55,308 nt of DNA. Origin: Bacillota bacterium (GTDB taxonomy: Bacteria > Bacillota > Sulfobacillia > DUSP01 > JBFMCS01). The stretch is taken from NCBI GenBank assembly GCA_040754315.1, contig JBFMCS010000045.1, positions 1 through 55,308 of the forward strand, written 5' to 3'. The notes under the pieces were generated by a model. It did not search any database. It saw nothing but the letters and a program-made list of their open reading frames with translations, and was not told where the DNA came from. Below are positions 7,869-17,444 of the stretch, one piece after another. The stretch's first letter is position 1; the number at the start of each line of letters is the position of its first letter. The translations under genes and the position numbers were made by a program.

Positions 7869-9026
7869 TCACTTCACCAGTTCTTCCACGGGAACGTAGT
7901 CCATGTCATATCCGAAACACCTGGGACCGAAGAGCTTCGTTATGCCGAACTCCGTGCGCATCCTCTCGTGGGCTGGCAGGAGCAGGATGGTCCCCCGGTA
8001 CCCATACTTCATGATGTCGGTCCTGATGGGCTCACCGGTCTCGGTATCCAGTATGGCGATGAGATCCGGCGGGAGGCACATGATGCGCCCGTCCACCCGC
8101 AGGTTCAGCCACTCGTTCTGGAAGTCCAGTTCCGCGATGCTCCCCTTGTGGTCATCTATGCCATCCATGGTGATCCGTCCCATGGTGAAGCCCTTGGTGC
8201 TCTCCCCGCCGAACTCCCGGTTTATGTCCACGATCTTGCCCCGGAAGACCGAATAGCCTTCCACGTCCCTGGCTTCCTTGAGGGCCTTGAGGATCTCATC
8301 GATGGGCGGCAGGTGCTTCTCCCGGGCCCTGCTCACTGCCTTGCCCACCTCCCAGGCGATGCTCTGGGAGTTCAGTATGGAACTTTCCTTAGCCTGCTTC
8401 CCTGTCATGGGATATGAGGCGATCCAAGAGATCCCGCCGTAAGCCATGGCCACCCTGCGGCAAATGGTCTCCGCCAGGTGATCATCAGGTCCCGTGTCTA
8501 TCACCGTGACATTGTGACGGTCATCTGCGGACACCGCCGGGGAAGCATGCACCCCGAAGGTGACCCACGAGGTCATTTGCAGCTCTGGGAAGGCCCGGTT
8601 CATGCCGTCAACATCCAGCACGGGAACACCAAGCTCGGCTGCGGCGGCATAGGCCACCGGGGAGTTGACCCCTCCACACTCCACGGGCACGGTCCCCTCC
8701 AGCTTCTGCCCCATGTAGCGTTCCAGGCGATCGATAGCCACGTTGATCACGTCGCTCCTGGGAGGCTTCTCCGTCAACACCAGGGCTGCCCCCAGGCAGG
8801 CCGGGCTCGCCACCAAGATGTCATCGGGCACATCCATGGGGTCAACCATGACCATCTTCTTGCCTTCGTCCAGCACCTTGTAGGCCCAGAGAAGCCCTAT
8901 CTCCGGATCCCCTCCCCCGCCCGTGGCCAGGATGGAGGCCCCCAGGGTGATCTCGGCAATGGCCTTCTTGTCGATAATCTTGTAGTTCTTAGCGCCCCAC
9001 TGCTTGACCATATCCAGAGCGTCCAT
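7869..9026 (-). CDS. DUF917 family protein (S-methyl-thiohydantoin desulfurase-like), copy 2
   Basis: 385 residues. It is clearly homologous to the copy at 5220-6380 along its whole length, with identical stretches such as ITLGASILATGGGGDPEIG, AFPELQMTS and CLPPDLI. ATG 9026 has AAGGAGG seven bases upstream, one of the best sites in the operon. It follows the short HyuA-like gene by 31 bases; HyuA-DUF917 pairs are a common arrangement, so this copy may be the partner of that protein. The substrate is not known. Confidence 0.87.
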   Translation of the reverse strand: MDALDMVKQWGAKNYKIIDKKAIAEITLGASILATGGGGDPEIGLLWAYKVLDEGKKMVMVDPMDVPDDILVASPACLGAALVLTEKPPRSDVINVAIDRLERYMGQKLEGTVPVECGGVNSPVAYAAAAELGVPVLDVDGMNRAFPELQMTSWVTFGVHASPAVSADDRHNVTVIDTGPDDHLAETICRRVAMAYGGISWIASYPMTGKQAKESSILNSQSIAWEVGKAVSRAREKHLPPIDEILKALKEARDVEGYSVFRGKIVDINREFGGESTKGFTMGRITMDGIDDHKGSIAELDFQNEWLNLRVDGRIMCLPPDLIAILDTETGEPIRTDIMKYGYRGTILLLPAHERMRTEFGITKLFGPRCFGYDMDYVPVEELVK

Positions 9027-9057
9027 GCGTTAACCTCCTTGTAGGCAGCCCCTGAGC

Positions 9058-10650
9058 CTAGATCCGGGCCTTGCCCTTCACGCGGATCCTTATCTTCTCG
9101 CGCTTGCCCGGCATGTAGGCAAAGGGAACCTCCTCGATATCCACCACCGTGACGCTCTCCCGGAGGGCGCCAGCGCTCTCGGCGTTGTCCTTGGCCTTCT
9201 CCGTGACGAAGTCAATGGCCTCGTCCCGGTTCTCCGTCTCAAGGTCCACTACACCCTCGGCATAGGCGCCTATCTCCGCAATGGTGGTGCCGATTGCCCC
9301 GCCAACCTCGAAGTGCAGGGGCGTCAGAACCTCGGTCACACCGTCCAGGTCCACGGGCACGACCAGGGCGCCGCCGCCAATGAATATGGCAGGGACCTTG
9401 CCCGCAGCCGTTTTCATCTGGTCTATGGCAGTCTCCACCGTCTCCTTCACCTGGAGGCGTGCCTCCTCCATGACCTCCCTGGGAACCGCCTTCACCTTGT
9501 CAGGATGCGTGACGTAGTCGGTGTCGAAGATATCCAGCTTCGAGGCGAGCCTCCCGGTACCCACGGCGACATCGTGAACAGTGAGGAGGGGGCCCCCGTA
9601 GGACTTGCCCATCCTCACCAGGTTGTAGCCTACACTCTCAGGGCCGAGGCCCGTAACCTTGCCGCCCTTGGTCTTCACGATAGTCCCGCCACCCAGGGCA
9701 ATGGAAAGAAGGTCAGGACAACGAATGTTTGTCTTGACACCACCAATGTTCACGGTGATTGAGCTCTCCCGGGGAAACCCCTTCACGATGTAGGCCACAT
9801 CAGTGGAGGTGCCACCCACATCCACCACAGCGCCGTCCTCGATGCCCGAGAGGAATACCGCCCCCCGGACGCTGGCCGCTGGACCTGAAGCCACTGTGAA
9901 GATGGGATAGTCCACGGCGTAGTCCGCCGTCATGACACTTCCGTCGTTCTGCACTATGAAAAGCGGGGCATCCACGGACTTCTCCTTCATGGCCGCCCTC
10001 ACCGCGCCCACCGCCCGGCGCATGCAGGTGATGACCGAGGCGTTGAGGATGGTGGAGTTCTCCCTCTCCAGGATGGAAATGGAGGCGATCCTGTGGGACA
10101 TGCTCACGTGAACCTCGTCCCCCAGCTCCTCCTGGACTATGGCGGCCACCCGCTCCTCGTGGTCGGGCTTCATTGGGGAAAAAACCCCGGTTATGGCCAC
10201 CGAGTCAATCCGGCCCTTCATGGCGCGGCAGGCTCCAGCCACCGCCTTCTCGTCCAGGGGTACTATGTCCCGGCCGTCATACTCAGAACCGCCGTGGATC
10301 AGGTGGACATTCTGGATACCGCCGATGGCGTTCTTCAGATCCTCGGGCCACCCGGTAAGGGGCGGGATTGCAGTGGTAGCCGGGAGTGCTAGCCTGAATA
10401 CACCCACATTGTTGAGGCCGCGCCGCTCAATGATGGCATTGGTGGTATGCGTGGTGCCCAGGGACACCATGCCTATACTCCTGGCATCCACCCCGGGGTC
10501 GCTCAGGAGCTTCTCCAGGGCGTTGATTATGCCGGTGGTGACGTCCTCGGTGGTCAGCGTCTTGGTCTTCGCCACCACATCACTGCCGCGCACCACCACC
10601 CCATCGGTAAAGGTGCCACCTACGTCAAAGCCCACTCGGAGATCCTTCAA
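9058..10650 (-). CDS. Hydantoinase/oxoprolinase A-like protein, short form
   Basis: 530 residues with the ATP-binding fold of HyuA: VGFDVGGTFTDG at the N-terminus, SLGTTHTTNAIIERRG, NDGSVM, VVDVGGTSTDVAYI and ALGGGTIVK. It is about 150 residues shorter than the HyuA at 14364-16418 and lacks the C-terminal HyuA domain. The family couples ATP hydrolysis to opening of cyclic amides such as 5-oxoproline or hydantoins, often with a HyuB partner; short forms are usually found with DUF917 proteins, as here. Start: TTG 10650 with GAGAAGGAGG about ten bases upstream. It follows the racemase gene by 45 bases. Confidence 0.88.
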   Translation of the reverse strand: MKDLRVGFDVGGTFTDGVVVRGSDVVAKTKTLTTEDVTTGIINALEKLLSDPGVDARSIGMVSLGTTHTTNAIIERRGLNNVGVFRLALPATTAIPPLTGWPEDLKNAIGGIQNVHLIHGGSEYDGRDIVPLDEKAVAGACRAMKGRIDSVAITGVFSPMKPDHEERVAAIVQEELGDEVHVSMSHRIASISILERENSTILNASVITCMRRAVGAVRAAMKEKSVDAPLFIVQNDGSVMTADYAVDYPIFTVASGPAASVRGAVFLSGIEDGAVVDVGGTSTDVAYIVKGFPRESSITVNIGGVKTNIRCPDLLSIALGGGTIVKTKGGKVTGLGPESVGYNLVRMGKSYGGPLLTVHDVAVGTGRLASKLDIFDTDYVTHPDKVKAVPREVMEEARLQVKETVETAIDQMKTAAGKVPAIFIGGGALVVPVDLDGVTEVLTPLHFEVGGAIGTTIAEIGAYAEGVVDLETENRDEAIDFVTEKAKDNAESAGALRESVTVVDIEEVPFAYMPGKREKIRIRVKGKARI

Positions 10651-10695
10651 CTCGCTTCAACCTCCTTCTCAAACGCTGCTAAGAGGGCACAGAGG

Positions 10696-11469
10696 TTAGT
10701 CCCAGAGGTCTCCGAAGCCGTACTGCCCGCCCAGCCCCCAGGCAGCCAACTCTTCCTTGGGAGGGGTCTCGTACCCATACTTCTTTGAATGCAGCCAGGA
10801 AAAGCGCTGGCCCAGCTCCACCAGGAACTCGGCATACTTGAGCGGAGCCAGGATGGCATCGATCACAGGCACCCCTACGTGTGCCTGGAGCTCCTTATAG
10901 AAGCCGAACTGGATTGTGCACCCGAGTATGATGACCTCCGCCTTGTCCTTTTCCACGGCCTCCTCGGCGGCGGCCATGAGGCGGCGCCTGGTCTCGTTCT
11001 CGTCCCTGTGGAAGTCGTGGACCCCAAGGCCAACGGGTTTGAAGGAGGCCAGCCGGTCCTTGAAACCGTACTTGTACACGTTCTCCTTCATGGCTGGCAC
11101 CCACTTTGTGCGCCCGACTATCACTGAGAACTTATCCCCCAGGGTAGTAGCGATGTGCATGCAAGCCTCGGCGGGGGCCGTCACAACCATCCTATCAGTG
11201 ATCTCCCGGGCCTCTCTCAGCCCAGGGTCGTAGAAGCAGCCAATGACAGCGGCATCATAGCCGTCCTTCTCAGCCCTCTTCACCGCATGGAGCGTATCCA
11301 CCATTACAAGGGCTTCGTAGTAGTGGTACTCCAGGTGCTGGGGGCCCTTTTGCAGAGACACCACATCCACCGTGGTATCCGCCATCTTCTCCTGGTCAAA
11401 GATCTCCTTGATCGGGGCATCGAACAGCGATGTCCCCACCGGATTGATCCAGAGTATCCGCCTTGCCAT
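10696..11469 (-). CDS. Asp/Glu/hydantoin racemase family protein
   Basis: 257 residues. The two catalytic-type cysteines are present, Cys78 in AVIGCFYDPG and Cys184 in ILGCTIQFG, as in cofactor-independent racemases. Such enzymes interconvert D and L forms of aspartate, glutamate or 5-substituted hydantoins; with Hyu genes on both sides, hydantoin or a cyclic amino-acid derivative is the likely substrate. ATG 11469 has TTAGGAGG suitably upstream; an in-frame GTG at 11478 would overlap that site. Its first 74 bases overlap the end of the upstream M24 gene. Confidence 0.87.
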   Translation of the reverse strand: MARRILWINPVGTSLFDAPIKEIFDQEKMADTTVDVVSLQKGPQHLEYHYYEALVMVDTLHAVKRAEKDGYDAAVIGCFYDPGLREAREITDRMVVTAPAEACMHIATTLGDKFSVIVGRTKWVPAMKENVYKYGFKDRLASFKPVGLGVHDFHRDENETRRRLMAAAEEAVEKDKAEVIILGCTIQFGFYKELQAHVGVPVIDAILAPLKYAEFLVELGQRFSWLHSKKYGYETPPKEELAAWGLGGQYGFGDLWD

Positions 11470-12616
11470 CGAGTACACCTCCTAATTGCCAGTTATATGG
11501 GTCACGCTGGTAGGTAGAGAGCAGCCTGCACCCGTCCTGGGTCACCAGGGCCACATCCTCGATCCTGACCCCTCCCATGCCCGGGATGTATACCCCGGGC
11601 TCGATGGCCAGCACCATGCCTTCAGCCAAGCGCATGGACTCCTGGGGGGCAAGGGAGGGCTTCTCGTGCAGCCGGAGCCCGATGCCGTGCCCTGTGCGGT
11701 GGATGAAGTTGGCGCTGTACCCCCGGGCAGACACAACAGCCCTGGCCACGCTGTCCACCTCAGAACAGGGCACCCCTGGTCCTATGTGCTTGAGGGCCTC
11801 CTCCTCGGCCTGGAGCACGGTCTCGTAGATGTCCAGGTAGTAGTGGGAGGGCATGCCCATGACGAAGGTCCTGGTCATGTCGGAGCAGTACCCCTCATAC
11901 ACGGCACCCAGGTCCATCATGACGATGTCGCCCTCCCCGATGACCCTCCGGCTAGACTCCCCGTACACGAGCGCCGTCCGGGGTCCTGAGAGCACCCTCA
12001 CATCAAAGGCGGCGCCTTCAGCCCCGGCCTCCATCATGACCCTGTGGGCGTGGAGGGCCACCTCCAATTCCGTCCGCTGGTGCTCCTTGAGGAACTCGAG
12101 GGACGAGTCCAAAGCCGCCTGGGCAATTTGCACCGCCCGTTCGATTGCGGAAACCTCCTCGGGTTCCTTCACTGTTCTCATCTCACTGAAGAACACGCTG
12201 GTATCCACGAATCTGACGCCAGGCATCACACTCTCAAGGTTTTGCGCCTCCATGAGGCTCAGGCAGTCCACCTCCACCCCCAGCCGGGCTTTCCCCCTTA
12301 CCCCCAGCATGCCTAGGCCCCGGGCCAGCCCCTCGAAGGGGTCCTCCCCGTCCCTGCAAGTGATGATCCTCTCCACTGGGACCACCGCCTGTGCCCTGGC
12401 GAGGTCCAGCTCAGGCACAAAGAGGAAGGGAGGGTAACCTCGGGGTAGGATGACACCGGAGAGCCTTTCGTAGGATCTCCGAGGGAAGGCCGTGAGGTAC
12501 CTCATGTTCTCAGGGCCTTTGACAAACACCGCGTCCAGGTCCTCCCTGGCCATCCAGGCCTGGACCCTCTTGACCCGGAAATCCCTCACGCTACTGTCCC
12601 CTCTCGGGAAAGGCAT
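11396..12616 (-). CDS. M24-family metallohydrolase (Xaa-Pro peptidase/creatinase-like), copy 2
   Basis: 406 residues, N-terminal creatinase-like domain then the pita-bread catalytic domain. Metal ligands are intact: MDLGAVYEGYCSDMTRT (two Asp), RTGHGIGLRLHE (His), AIEPGVY and VRIEDVALV (two Glu). It is only distantly similar to copy 1, so not a recent duplicate. The last about 27 residues, after YNWQLGG, run through the ribosome site and start of the racemase gene, giving an unusual 74-base same-strand overlap. ATG 12616 shares its A with the HyuB stop codon (TGATG). GTG 12589, with GAGAGGGG upstream, is a reasonable alternative start. Confidence 0.85.
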   Translation of the reverse strand: MPFPRGDSSVRDFRVKRVQAWMAREDLDAVFVKGPENMRYLTAFPRRSYERLSGVILPRGYPPFLFVPELDLARAQAVVPVERIITCRDGEDPFEGLARGLGMLGVRGKARLGVEVDCLSLMEAQNLESVMPGVRFVDTSVFFSEMRTVKEPEEVSAIERAVQIAQAALDSSLEFLKEHQRTELEVALHAHRVMMEAGAEGAAFDVRVLSGPRTALVYGESSRRVIGEGDIVMMDLGAVYEGYCSDMTRTFVMGMPSHYYLDIYETVLQAEEEALKHIGPGVPCSEVDSVARAVVSARGYSANFIHRTGHGIGLRLHEKPSLAPQESMRLAEGMVLAIEPGVYIPGMGGVRIEDVALVTQDGCRLLSTYQRDPYNWQLGGVLDGKADTLDQSGGDIAVRCPDQGDL

Positions 12617-14361
12617 CAGGCCTTGCTGGTCATGGCCGCCTTCTGCCTGGCATCCTGTGTGGCCGCCCGGTCCACGGACCCGTCCGCGCCGAGGACCACT
12701 CCATAGACATCCCTGGCCTCTTCCACGCTGATATAGCCGTCCTCCACATCGGCCTTGACCATCTCCTGGTCGCGTTCGAGGGGATTACCGTAGCCGCCGC
12801 CCCCGCCAGTGATGAGTCTCACCAGGTCCCCCTTATTGATGGGATAGCGAGCGAAGGTGGACCCTGTGTAGGGTTCCTCTTCTCCATGCCTGTAGATCTC
12901 CACGCCGTTTCCGGTTCCCGCGCCTCCGCCGTCAACCCCCCAGGGTGGGAAGTCTACCCGGCTCACTATTGTGGTGAGCTCGCCACGGCTGTTCAAGAGG
13001 CGGTAGTCCCTGACCAACCCGTACCCGCCCCGGAACTTACCTGCCCCTGACTTGGGGAGTAACGCATACTGCTCCACCATGATGGGATACTTGGTCTCAG
13101 CCACCTCCACAGGGATGACAAAGGTCTCACCGTCGACGATGGACACCAGGCCGTTCTGGCCGTCACGGTCTATTCCTGCCCCCCAACCCCCTGCCTGGGG
13201 CTCACACAGCACAAAGGGCTCACCAGTGGAGTCGCCGATGCCTCCTAGAATCGTACCGAGGATGCTCAGGAAGTGCCCTGCGGTAATCCTCTCGGGGAGA
13301 ACCGGGGCTAAGGCCTTGAACACCAGGTCCGAAACGAACCCGATGGGCTCCCAGTGACAGGACACCGGGGCAGGCCGTGTAGCCGTGAACACCGTGCCCT
13401 CCGGAGCCACGAACTTGAGGGGGCGGTAGAAACCCTCGTTGGGGTGGGCCTTGGGGTTCATGATGGCGTGGTAGGCCACCCTGGCCGCCGCCAGGGCCCC
13501 CACCCGGGCACAGTTGACAGGTGCAGCCACCTGGCCACCGGAGCCCGTGAGATCAATCGTGAAGTCCTCATCGGTGATGGTCACCTCACACCTGGCGGGT
13601 ATGTGATCGATCCCCCTGGCCATGGTGTCGAAGAAGTCCTCCACGACAAAGGTACCCTTAGGCAGCCGGGCCAGTTCCTGCCGGGCCAGCTGCTCGCCCT
13701 GGTCAAGGATCAGGTTCACGCTGGCCAGCACTGTGTCTTTCCCATACTTCTTGCACAGCTCCACCACACGGCGCTCCCCCGTGCGAAGGGACGCGCACTG
13801 CGCGTACAGGTCCCCAACGGTCATGCTGGGGGTGCGGCAGTTCGCCGCTATCATGTCCCGGACAGCCTCGTTCAGGCGGCCCTCCTCGTATGCCTTTATG
13901 ATGGGGAACTGCAGCCCTTCCTGGTAGATCTCCGTGGAGTCCGTGGTCCAGCTCCCCAGGGCCATACCCCCGATCTCGTTCCAGTGCCCCTTGTTCGCGG
14001 CAAAGGCCACCAGTTCGCCACCTGCGAAGATGGGCATCACCGCGGAAACATCGCAAAGGTGAGTCCCGCTCCCTGTGTAGGGGTCATTGGTGAGTATGAT
14101 GTCCCCTGGCTTGAGCCCCTCAACCCCGAACTTGGCCAGCGCCGATATGACCGAGTATGTCAGGGTGGCCAGGAACCCCGTGACACCGCTGGCCTGCCCT
14201 ATGAGTTGTCCCTTGGCATCCGTAAGGCCGCAGGCACAGTCCATGACCTCGTAGATGATGGTGCTCTGGCTGGTCCTGCCCCAGGCGACGAACATCTCTT
14301 CCGAGGCCGATATCAGTGACTGGGCCACTATCTCACTTGTAAATGGGTCAACCTTGGCCAT
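12616..14361 (-). CDS. hyuB: Hydantoinase B/oxoprolinase B subunit
   Basis: 581 residues, full length for HyuB. Typical blocks are DPFTSEIVAQSL at the N-terminus, NDPYTGSGTHLCDV, a mid region with HWEPIGF, GGWGAGIDRDGQNG, and the C-terminal GGGGGYGNPLERD. HyuB hydrolyses the phosphorylated or activated cyclic amide made by HyuA, completing ATP-dependent ring opening of 5-oxoproline, hydantoin or related compounds. ATG 14361 has GGGGGTG five bases upstream; a GTG at 14367 overlaps that site. The gene starts at the end of hyuA, so the two subunits are translationally coupled. Confidence 0.92.
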   Translation of the reverse strand: MAKVDPFTSEIVAQSLISASEEMFVAWGRTSQSTIIYEVMDCACGLTDAKGQLIGQASGVTGFLATLTYSVISALAKFGVEGLKPGDIILTNDPYTGSGTHLCDVSAVMPIFAGGELVAFAANKGHWNEIGGMALGSWTTDSTEIYQEGLQFPIIKAYEEGRLNEAVRDMIAANCRTPSMTVGDLYAQCASLRTGERRVVELCKKYGKDTVLASVNLILDQGEQLARQELARLPKGTFVVEDFFDTMARGIDHIPARCEVTITDEDFTIDLTGSGGQVAAPVNCARVGALAAARVAYHAIMNPKAHPNEGFYRPLKFVAPEGTVFTATRPAPVSCHWEPIGFVSDLVFKALAPVLPERITAGHFLSILGTILGGIGDSTGEPFVLCEPQAGGWGAGIDRDGQNGLVSIVDGETFVIPVEVAETKYPIMVEQYALLPKSGAGKFRGGYGLVRDYRLLNSRGELTTIVSRVDFPPWGVDGGGAGTGNGVEIYRHGEEEPYTGSTFARYPINKGDLVRLITGGGGGYGNPLERDQEMVKADVEDGYISVEEARDVYGVVLGADGSVDRAATQDARQKAAMTSKA

Positions 14362-14363
14362 TT

Positions 14364-16418
14364 TCACACCCCCGTGGTGAGGACTAGGTCGCCGTAGTCG
14401 TCAACCTCCAGCGCTTGACCGGGGAACACAACAGTAACGGAAGCCCCCTCTTCCACCACGGCGGGCCCTTCCAGAGAGTGTCCTGGACCCAAGAGGTTCC
14501 GGTCGTACACCATAGTCTCAAGACGGCCGCAATCGTCAAAGTCCACGAGCCTCTTACCCCGGGTGGCCTGGTCCAGTCTCCCTGCCGGAGCCATGCGGGC
14601 CAGCTGGGGCTTGGGAACGGTGCCCAGGGCCGTGAGGTGGAAGTTGACGAACTCGGCAGGGGCGCCGTCCAGCTTGAAGGTGTAGTGCAGCTCATGAAGG
14701 TCATCAAAGGATGCCCTGGCGGCGTCCAGGTCAGCGGGGCCCCTGAGCGTGCCGGGTACCGGCGTCTTCACGGCATGTTCCTGTCCCAGGTACCTGACGT
14801 CACCATACCTGCGGAACACTATGCGATCCTCGGACACACCCTGGCCCCTCAGGACCTCGGCAGCCTCCTGCTCCATGGCCTTGAAGATGCTATTGATATC
14901 ATCAATGGCAGCGTGCTCCATAGGGAGGATCCTGGTCTCTATCAAGTCCTGCCTGAGGTCGGTGAGAAGCATCCCCCAGGCGGAGAAGGTGGCGGGTATC
15001 CGAGGTATGATTGTCTTCTTGATCTGCAGTTCCCTGGCAAGGGCCGCAGCGTGAACAGGCCCGCTACCCCCCATGGCCACCATGGCGAACTCCCTGGGGT
15101 CATAACCCCGGCGCAGGGACACCAGCTTGATGGCCGTCATCATGTTGGCATTTGCCAGGCGTATGACGCCCAGGGCAGCATCCTCCAGGGTTATGTCGAA
15201 GTGCCGGGCTATGGTGGCAATAGCATCCCTCGCCTTCTGGGCGTCCAGGGGAAACTCTCCACCCAGGAACCGCTGGGGGTCGATCCTCCCGGCCACCACA
15301 TTGGCGTCGGTAACAGTGGGATCCGTGCCTCCCCGGCCGTAGCAGGCTGGCCCAGGGTCGGCTCCGGCGCTCCTGGGACCCACCTTAAGGGCTCCAACCT
15401 CATCGATCCAGGCAATGCTGCCCCCGCCCGCCCCTATTTCCACGACGTCCACCACGGGCACCTTGATGGGATAGCCCGCAAAGGCTGGTGTCCACTCGAT
15501 CTTGTAGTCGGTGGTCACCCTCACCTCACCCTTGTGGATGAGGGAGGCCTTAGCCGTGGTGCCGCCGCTGTCCAGGGATATTATGTTCTCCTCACCCAGG
15601 ATCTCCCCGAGGGCTGTCGCGCCTATGACGCCCCCCACAGGGCCTGACTCCACGAGGTTGATGGGGGTCTCTTTGGCCCTGGGGAAGGAGGCTGTGCCGC
15701 CGTTGGACTGCATGGCGTGGGGCGCCACCCCCAGGCTCTTCTCCCGCAGGCGGGTGTCCAGGGTATCCAGGTAGCGCTTGGCTGCCGGCTGGACGTAGGC
15801 ATTCAGCACCGCGGTGCTGGTGCGCTCGTACTCGCGCCACTCCTTGATGAGGCTGGAGGAGGTGGTGACGGCGATGCCCGGCAGGTGTTCCCTCAGGATC
15901 TCCTCGCACCTCTTCTCATTCCCGGGATTAGCATAGGAGTGAAGGAAGCACACAGCGATGGCCTCCACCCCGGCATCCCGGCACCTCTTGGCGATACTTG
16001 CGACCTCCGCCTCGGGCAGGGGCCTCAGCATCTTGCCCCTGGCGTTCACCCGCTCGTCGACCTCAAAGCGGAGGGCGCGCCGGACAAAGGGTACCGGCTT
16101 CCTGTAGTAGAGGTTGTAGATGTCAGGGCGGTTCGCCCGCCCGATCTCCAGCACGTCCCTGAAGCCCTTGGTGGTTATCAGGGCGGCCTTGGCCCCCTTC
16201 CTCTCCGTGAGGGCATTGATGACTATTGTCGTGCCGTGAGTGAAGTAGCTGGCTTCATCCAGGGGCAGCCCAGCCTTTTCCAGGACATTGAGCACCCCCA
16301 GGCCGAAGTCAGCCGGAGTGGTGTGGGCCTTCTCTTCCCGGACATTCCCGGTCCTCTCGTCCAGGTATACCAGGTCGGTGAAGGTTCCACCGATGTCTAC
16401 TGCAATTCTGTAGCTCAT
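14364..16418 (-). CDS. hyuA: Hydantoinase A/oxoprolinase A subunit, full-length form
   Basis: 684 residues with all three HyuA regions: N-terminal domain with AVDIGGTFTDLVY and FTHGTTIVINALTERKG, central ATPase part with SLDSGGTTAKASLI and GAGGGSIAWID, then SAGADPGPACYGRGGTDPT and the C-terminal domain ending in EGPAVVEEG and LEVDDYGDLVL. It should activate a cyclic amide with ATP and pass it to HyuB encoded next. ATG 16418 overlaps the stop of the ABC ATPase gene (GAATGAG), so uptake and ring opening are expressed together. Confidence 0.93.
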   Translation of the reverse strand: MSYRIAVDIGGTFTDLVYLDERTGNVREEKAHTTPADFGLGVLNVLEKAGLPLDEASYFTHGTTIVINALTERKGAKAALITTKGFRDVLEIGRANRPDIYNLYYRKPVPFVRRALRFEVDERVNARGKMLRPLPEAEVASIAKRCRDAGVEAIAVCFLHSYANPGNEKRCEEILREHLPGIAVTTSSSLIKEWREYERTSTAVLNAYVQPAAKRYLDTLDTRLREKSLGVAPHAMQSNGGTASFPRAKETPINLVESGPVGGVIGATALGEILGEENIISLDSGGTTAKASLIHKGEVRVTTDYKIEWTPAFAGYPIKVPVVDVVEIGAGGGSIAWIDEVGALKVGPRSAGADPGPACYGRGGTDPTVTDANVVAGRIDPQRFLGGEFPLDAQKARDAIATIARHFDITLEDAALGVIRLANANMMTAIKLVSLRRGYDPREFAMVAMGGSGPVHAAALARELQIKKTIIPRIPATFSAWGMLLTDLRQDLIETRILPMEHAAIDDINSIFKAMEQEAAEVLRGQGVSEDRIVFRRYGDVRYLGQEHAVKTPVPGTLRGPADLDAARASFDDLHELHYTFKLDGAPAEFVNFHLTALGTVPKPQLARMAPAGRLDQATRGKRLVDFDDCGRLETMVYDRNLLGPGHSLEGPAVVEEGASVTVVFPGQALEVDDYGDLVLTTGV

Positions 16419-17443
16419 TCACTCTCCCCCTTGGCAACAGGTGTCCCCTCGGCCTCTCTAGGCTCCCCCGTCCCGCCATCTACCTGGCAGGGCTCGTACT
16501 TGTGGCACGCAACCTGGTGCCCCATTTCCACCATGACCAGGTCCGGCCTTGACTGGGCGCATAGTTCCATCCGGTCAGGGCACCGCGGGTGGAAGCCGCA
16601 CCCCGGGGGAACATTGACGGGACTTGGGATCTCACCCCGGGACATGATCTTGGTGGGCCTGAGCCTCTCTTCTTCTTCAGATACCACGGGAACGGAGGAT
16701 ATAAGCATCTTCGTGTAGGGGTGCAAGGGCCTGTGAAAGAACTCCGAGGCTAAAGAAACCTCTACGATCCTGCCCAGGTACATTATGGCGATGCGGGTGG
16801 CCACATTCCGCATGACGCTGAGGTCATGGGTGATGAACAGGTACGAGAAGTTGTAGGTCTTCTGCAGCTCAAGGAGCAGGTTGATGACCTTGGCCTGCTG
16901 GGAAACATCCAGGGCTGACGTGGGTTCGTCCAGGACAATGAGGGAGGGGTTCACCGCCAGGGCCCTGGCCACTGCCACAGACTGCTTCTCCCCTTCCCCC
17001 AGCTCCAGCGGGTGCTTGTGAATGAAACTCGCCGGGAGCTGGACCCGCTCCAGGAGTTCCCTGACCTTTTGGGTCACCTCGCTTGGAGGCACTATGCCGT
17101 GGACCCCAAGGGGCATCCCCAGGATCTGCCGGATGGTCTGCCTTGGGTTCAGGGAAGTGCCGGGGTCCTGGAAGACTATCTGGATCCCCTTCTTCAGGGA
17201 CTTGGGGCGACGGCCCCCTCCCGATATATCGCGGCCGCGGAAGAGTATCCGGCCCCCGGTGGCGCTGTATATCCCCACCACAGTGTAGGCCACAGTGCTC
17301 TTGCCAGACCCGGACTCCCCTACCAAGCCAAGGGTCTCACCCTCGTCCAGGCCGATGCTCACCCCATCCACGGCCTTAACCGTACCCTGAGCGGTGAAGA
17401 AGTACTTCTTGAGTTCCTCGATCCTGAGTATCTGCTCTCCCAA
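16415..17443 (-). CDS. Peptide/nickel-type ABC transporter ATP-binding protein (DppF/OppF type)
   Basis: 342 residues. Walker A GESGSGKST, Q-loop FQDPGTSLNP, Walker B LIVLDEPTSALD and H-loop FITHD are intact. The signature motif, normally LSGGQ, reads LGEGE in HPLELGEGEKQSVAVARAL. The other ATPase of this transporter has LSGGM, so the two nucleotide sites may be unequal. The C-terminal oligopeptide/dipeptide domain has the usual cysteines (PPGCGFHPRCPDRMELC). TTG 17443 is one base after the upstream stop codon and has AGGAG eight bases before it. Confidence 0.88.
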   Translation of the reverse strand: MGEQILRIEELKKYFFTAQGTVKAVDGVSIGLDEGETLGLVGESGSGKSTVAYTVVGIYSATGGRILFRGRDISGGGRRPKSLKKGIQIVFQDPGTSLNPRQTIRQILGMPLGVHGIVPPSEVTQKVRELLERVQLPASFIHKHPLELGEGEKQSVAVARALAVNPSLIVLDEPTSALDVSQQAKVINLLLELQKTYNFSYLFITHDLSVMRNVATRIAIMYLGRIVEVSLASEFFHRPLHPYTKMLISSVPVVSEEEERLRPTKIMSRGEIPSPVNVPPGCGFHPRCPDRMELCAQSRPDLVMVEMGHQVACHKYEPCQVDGGTGEPREAEGTPVAKGESE

Positions 17444-17444
17444 T

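Noticed and set aside
14415-15647. Long plus-strand open frame (about 410 codons) opposite hyuA
   Set aside because: It mirrors a strongly supported gene on the other strand. Its Gly/His/Pro-rich translation matches no family, and the length follows from the GC-rich codon pattern.
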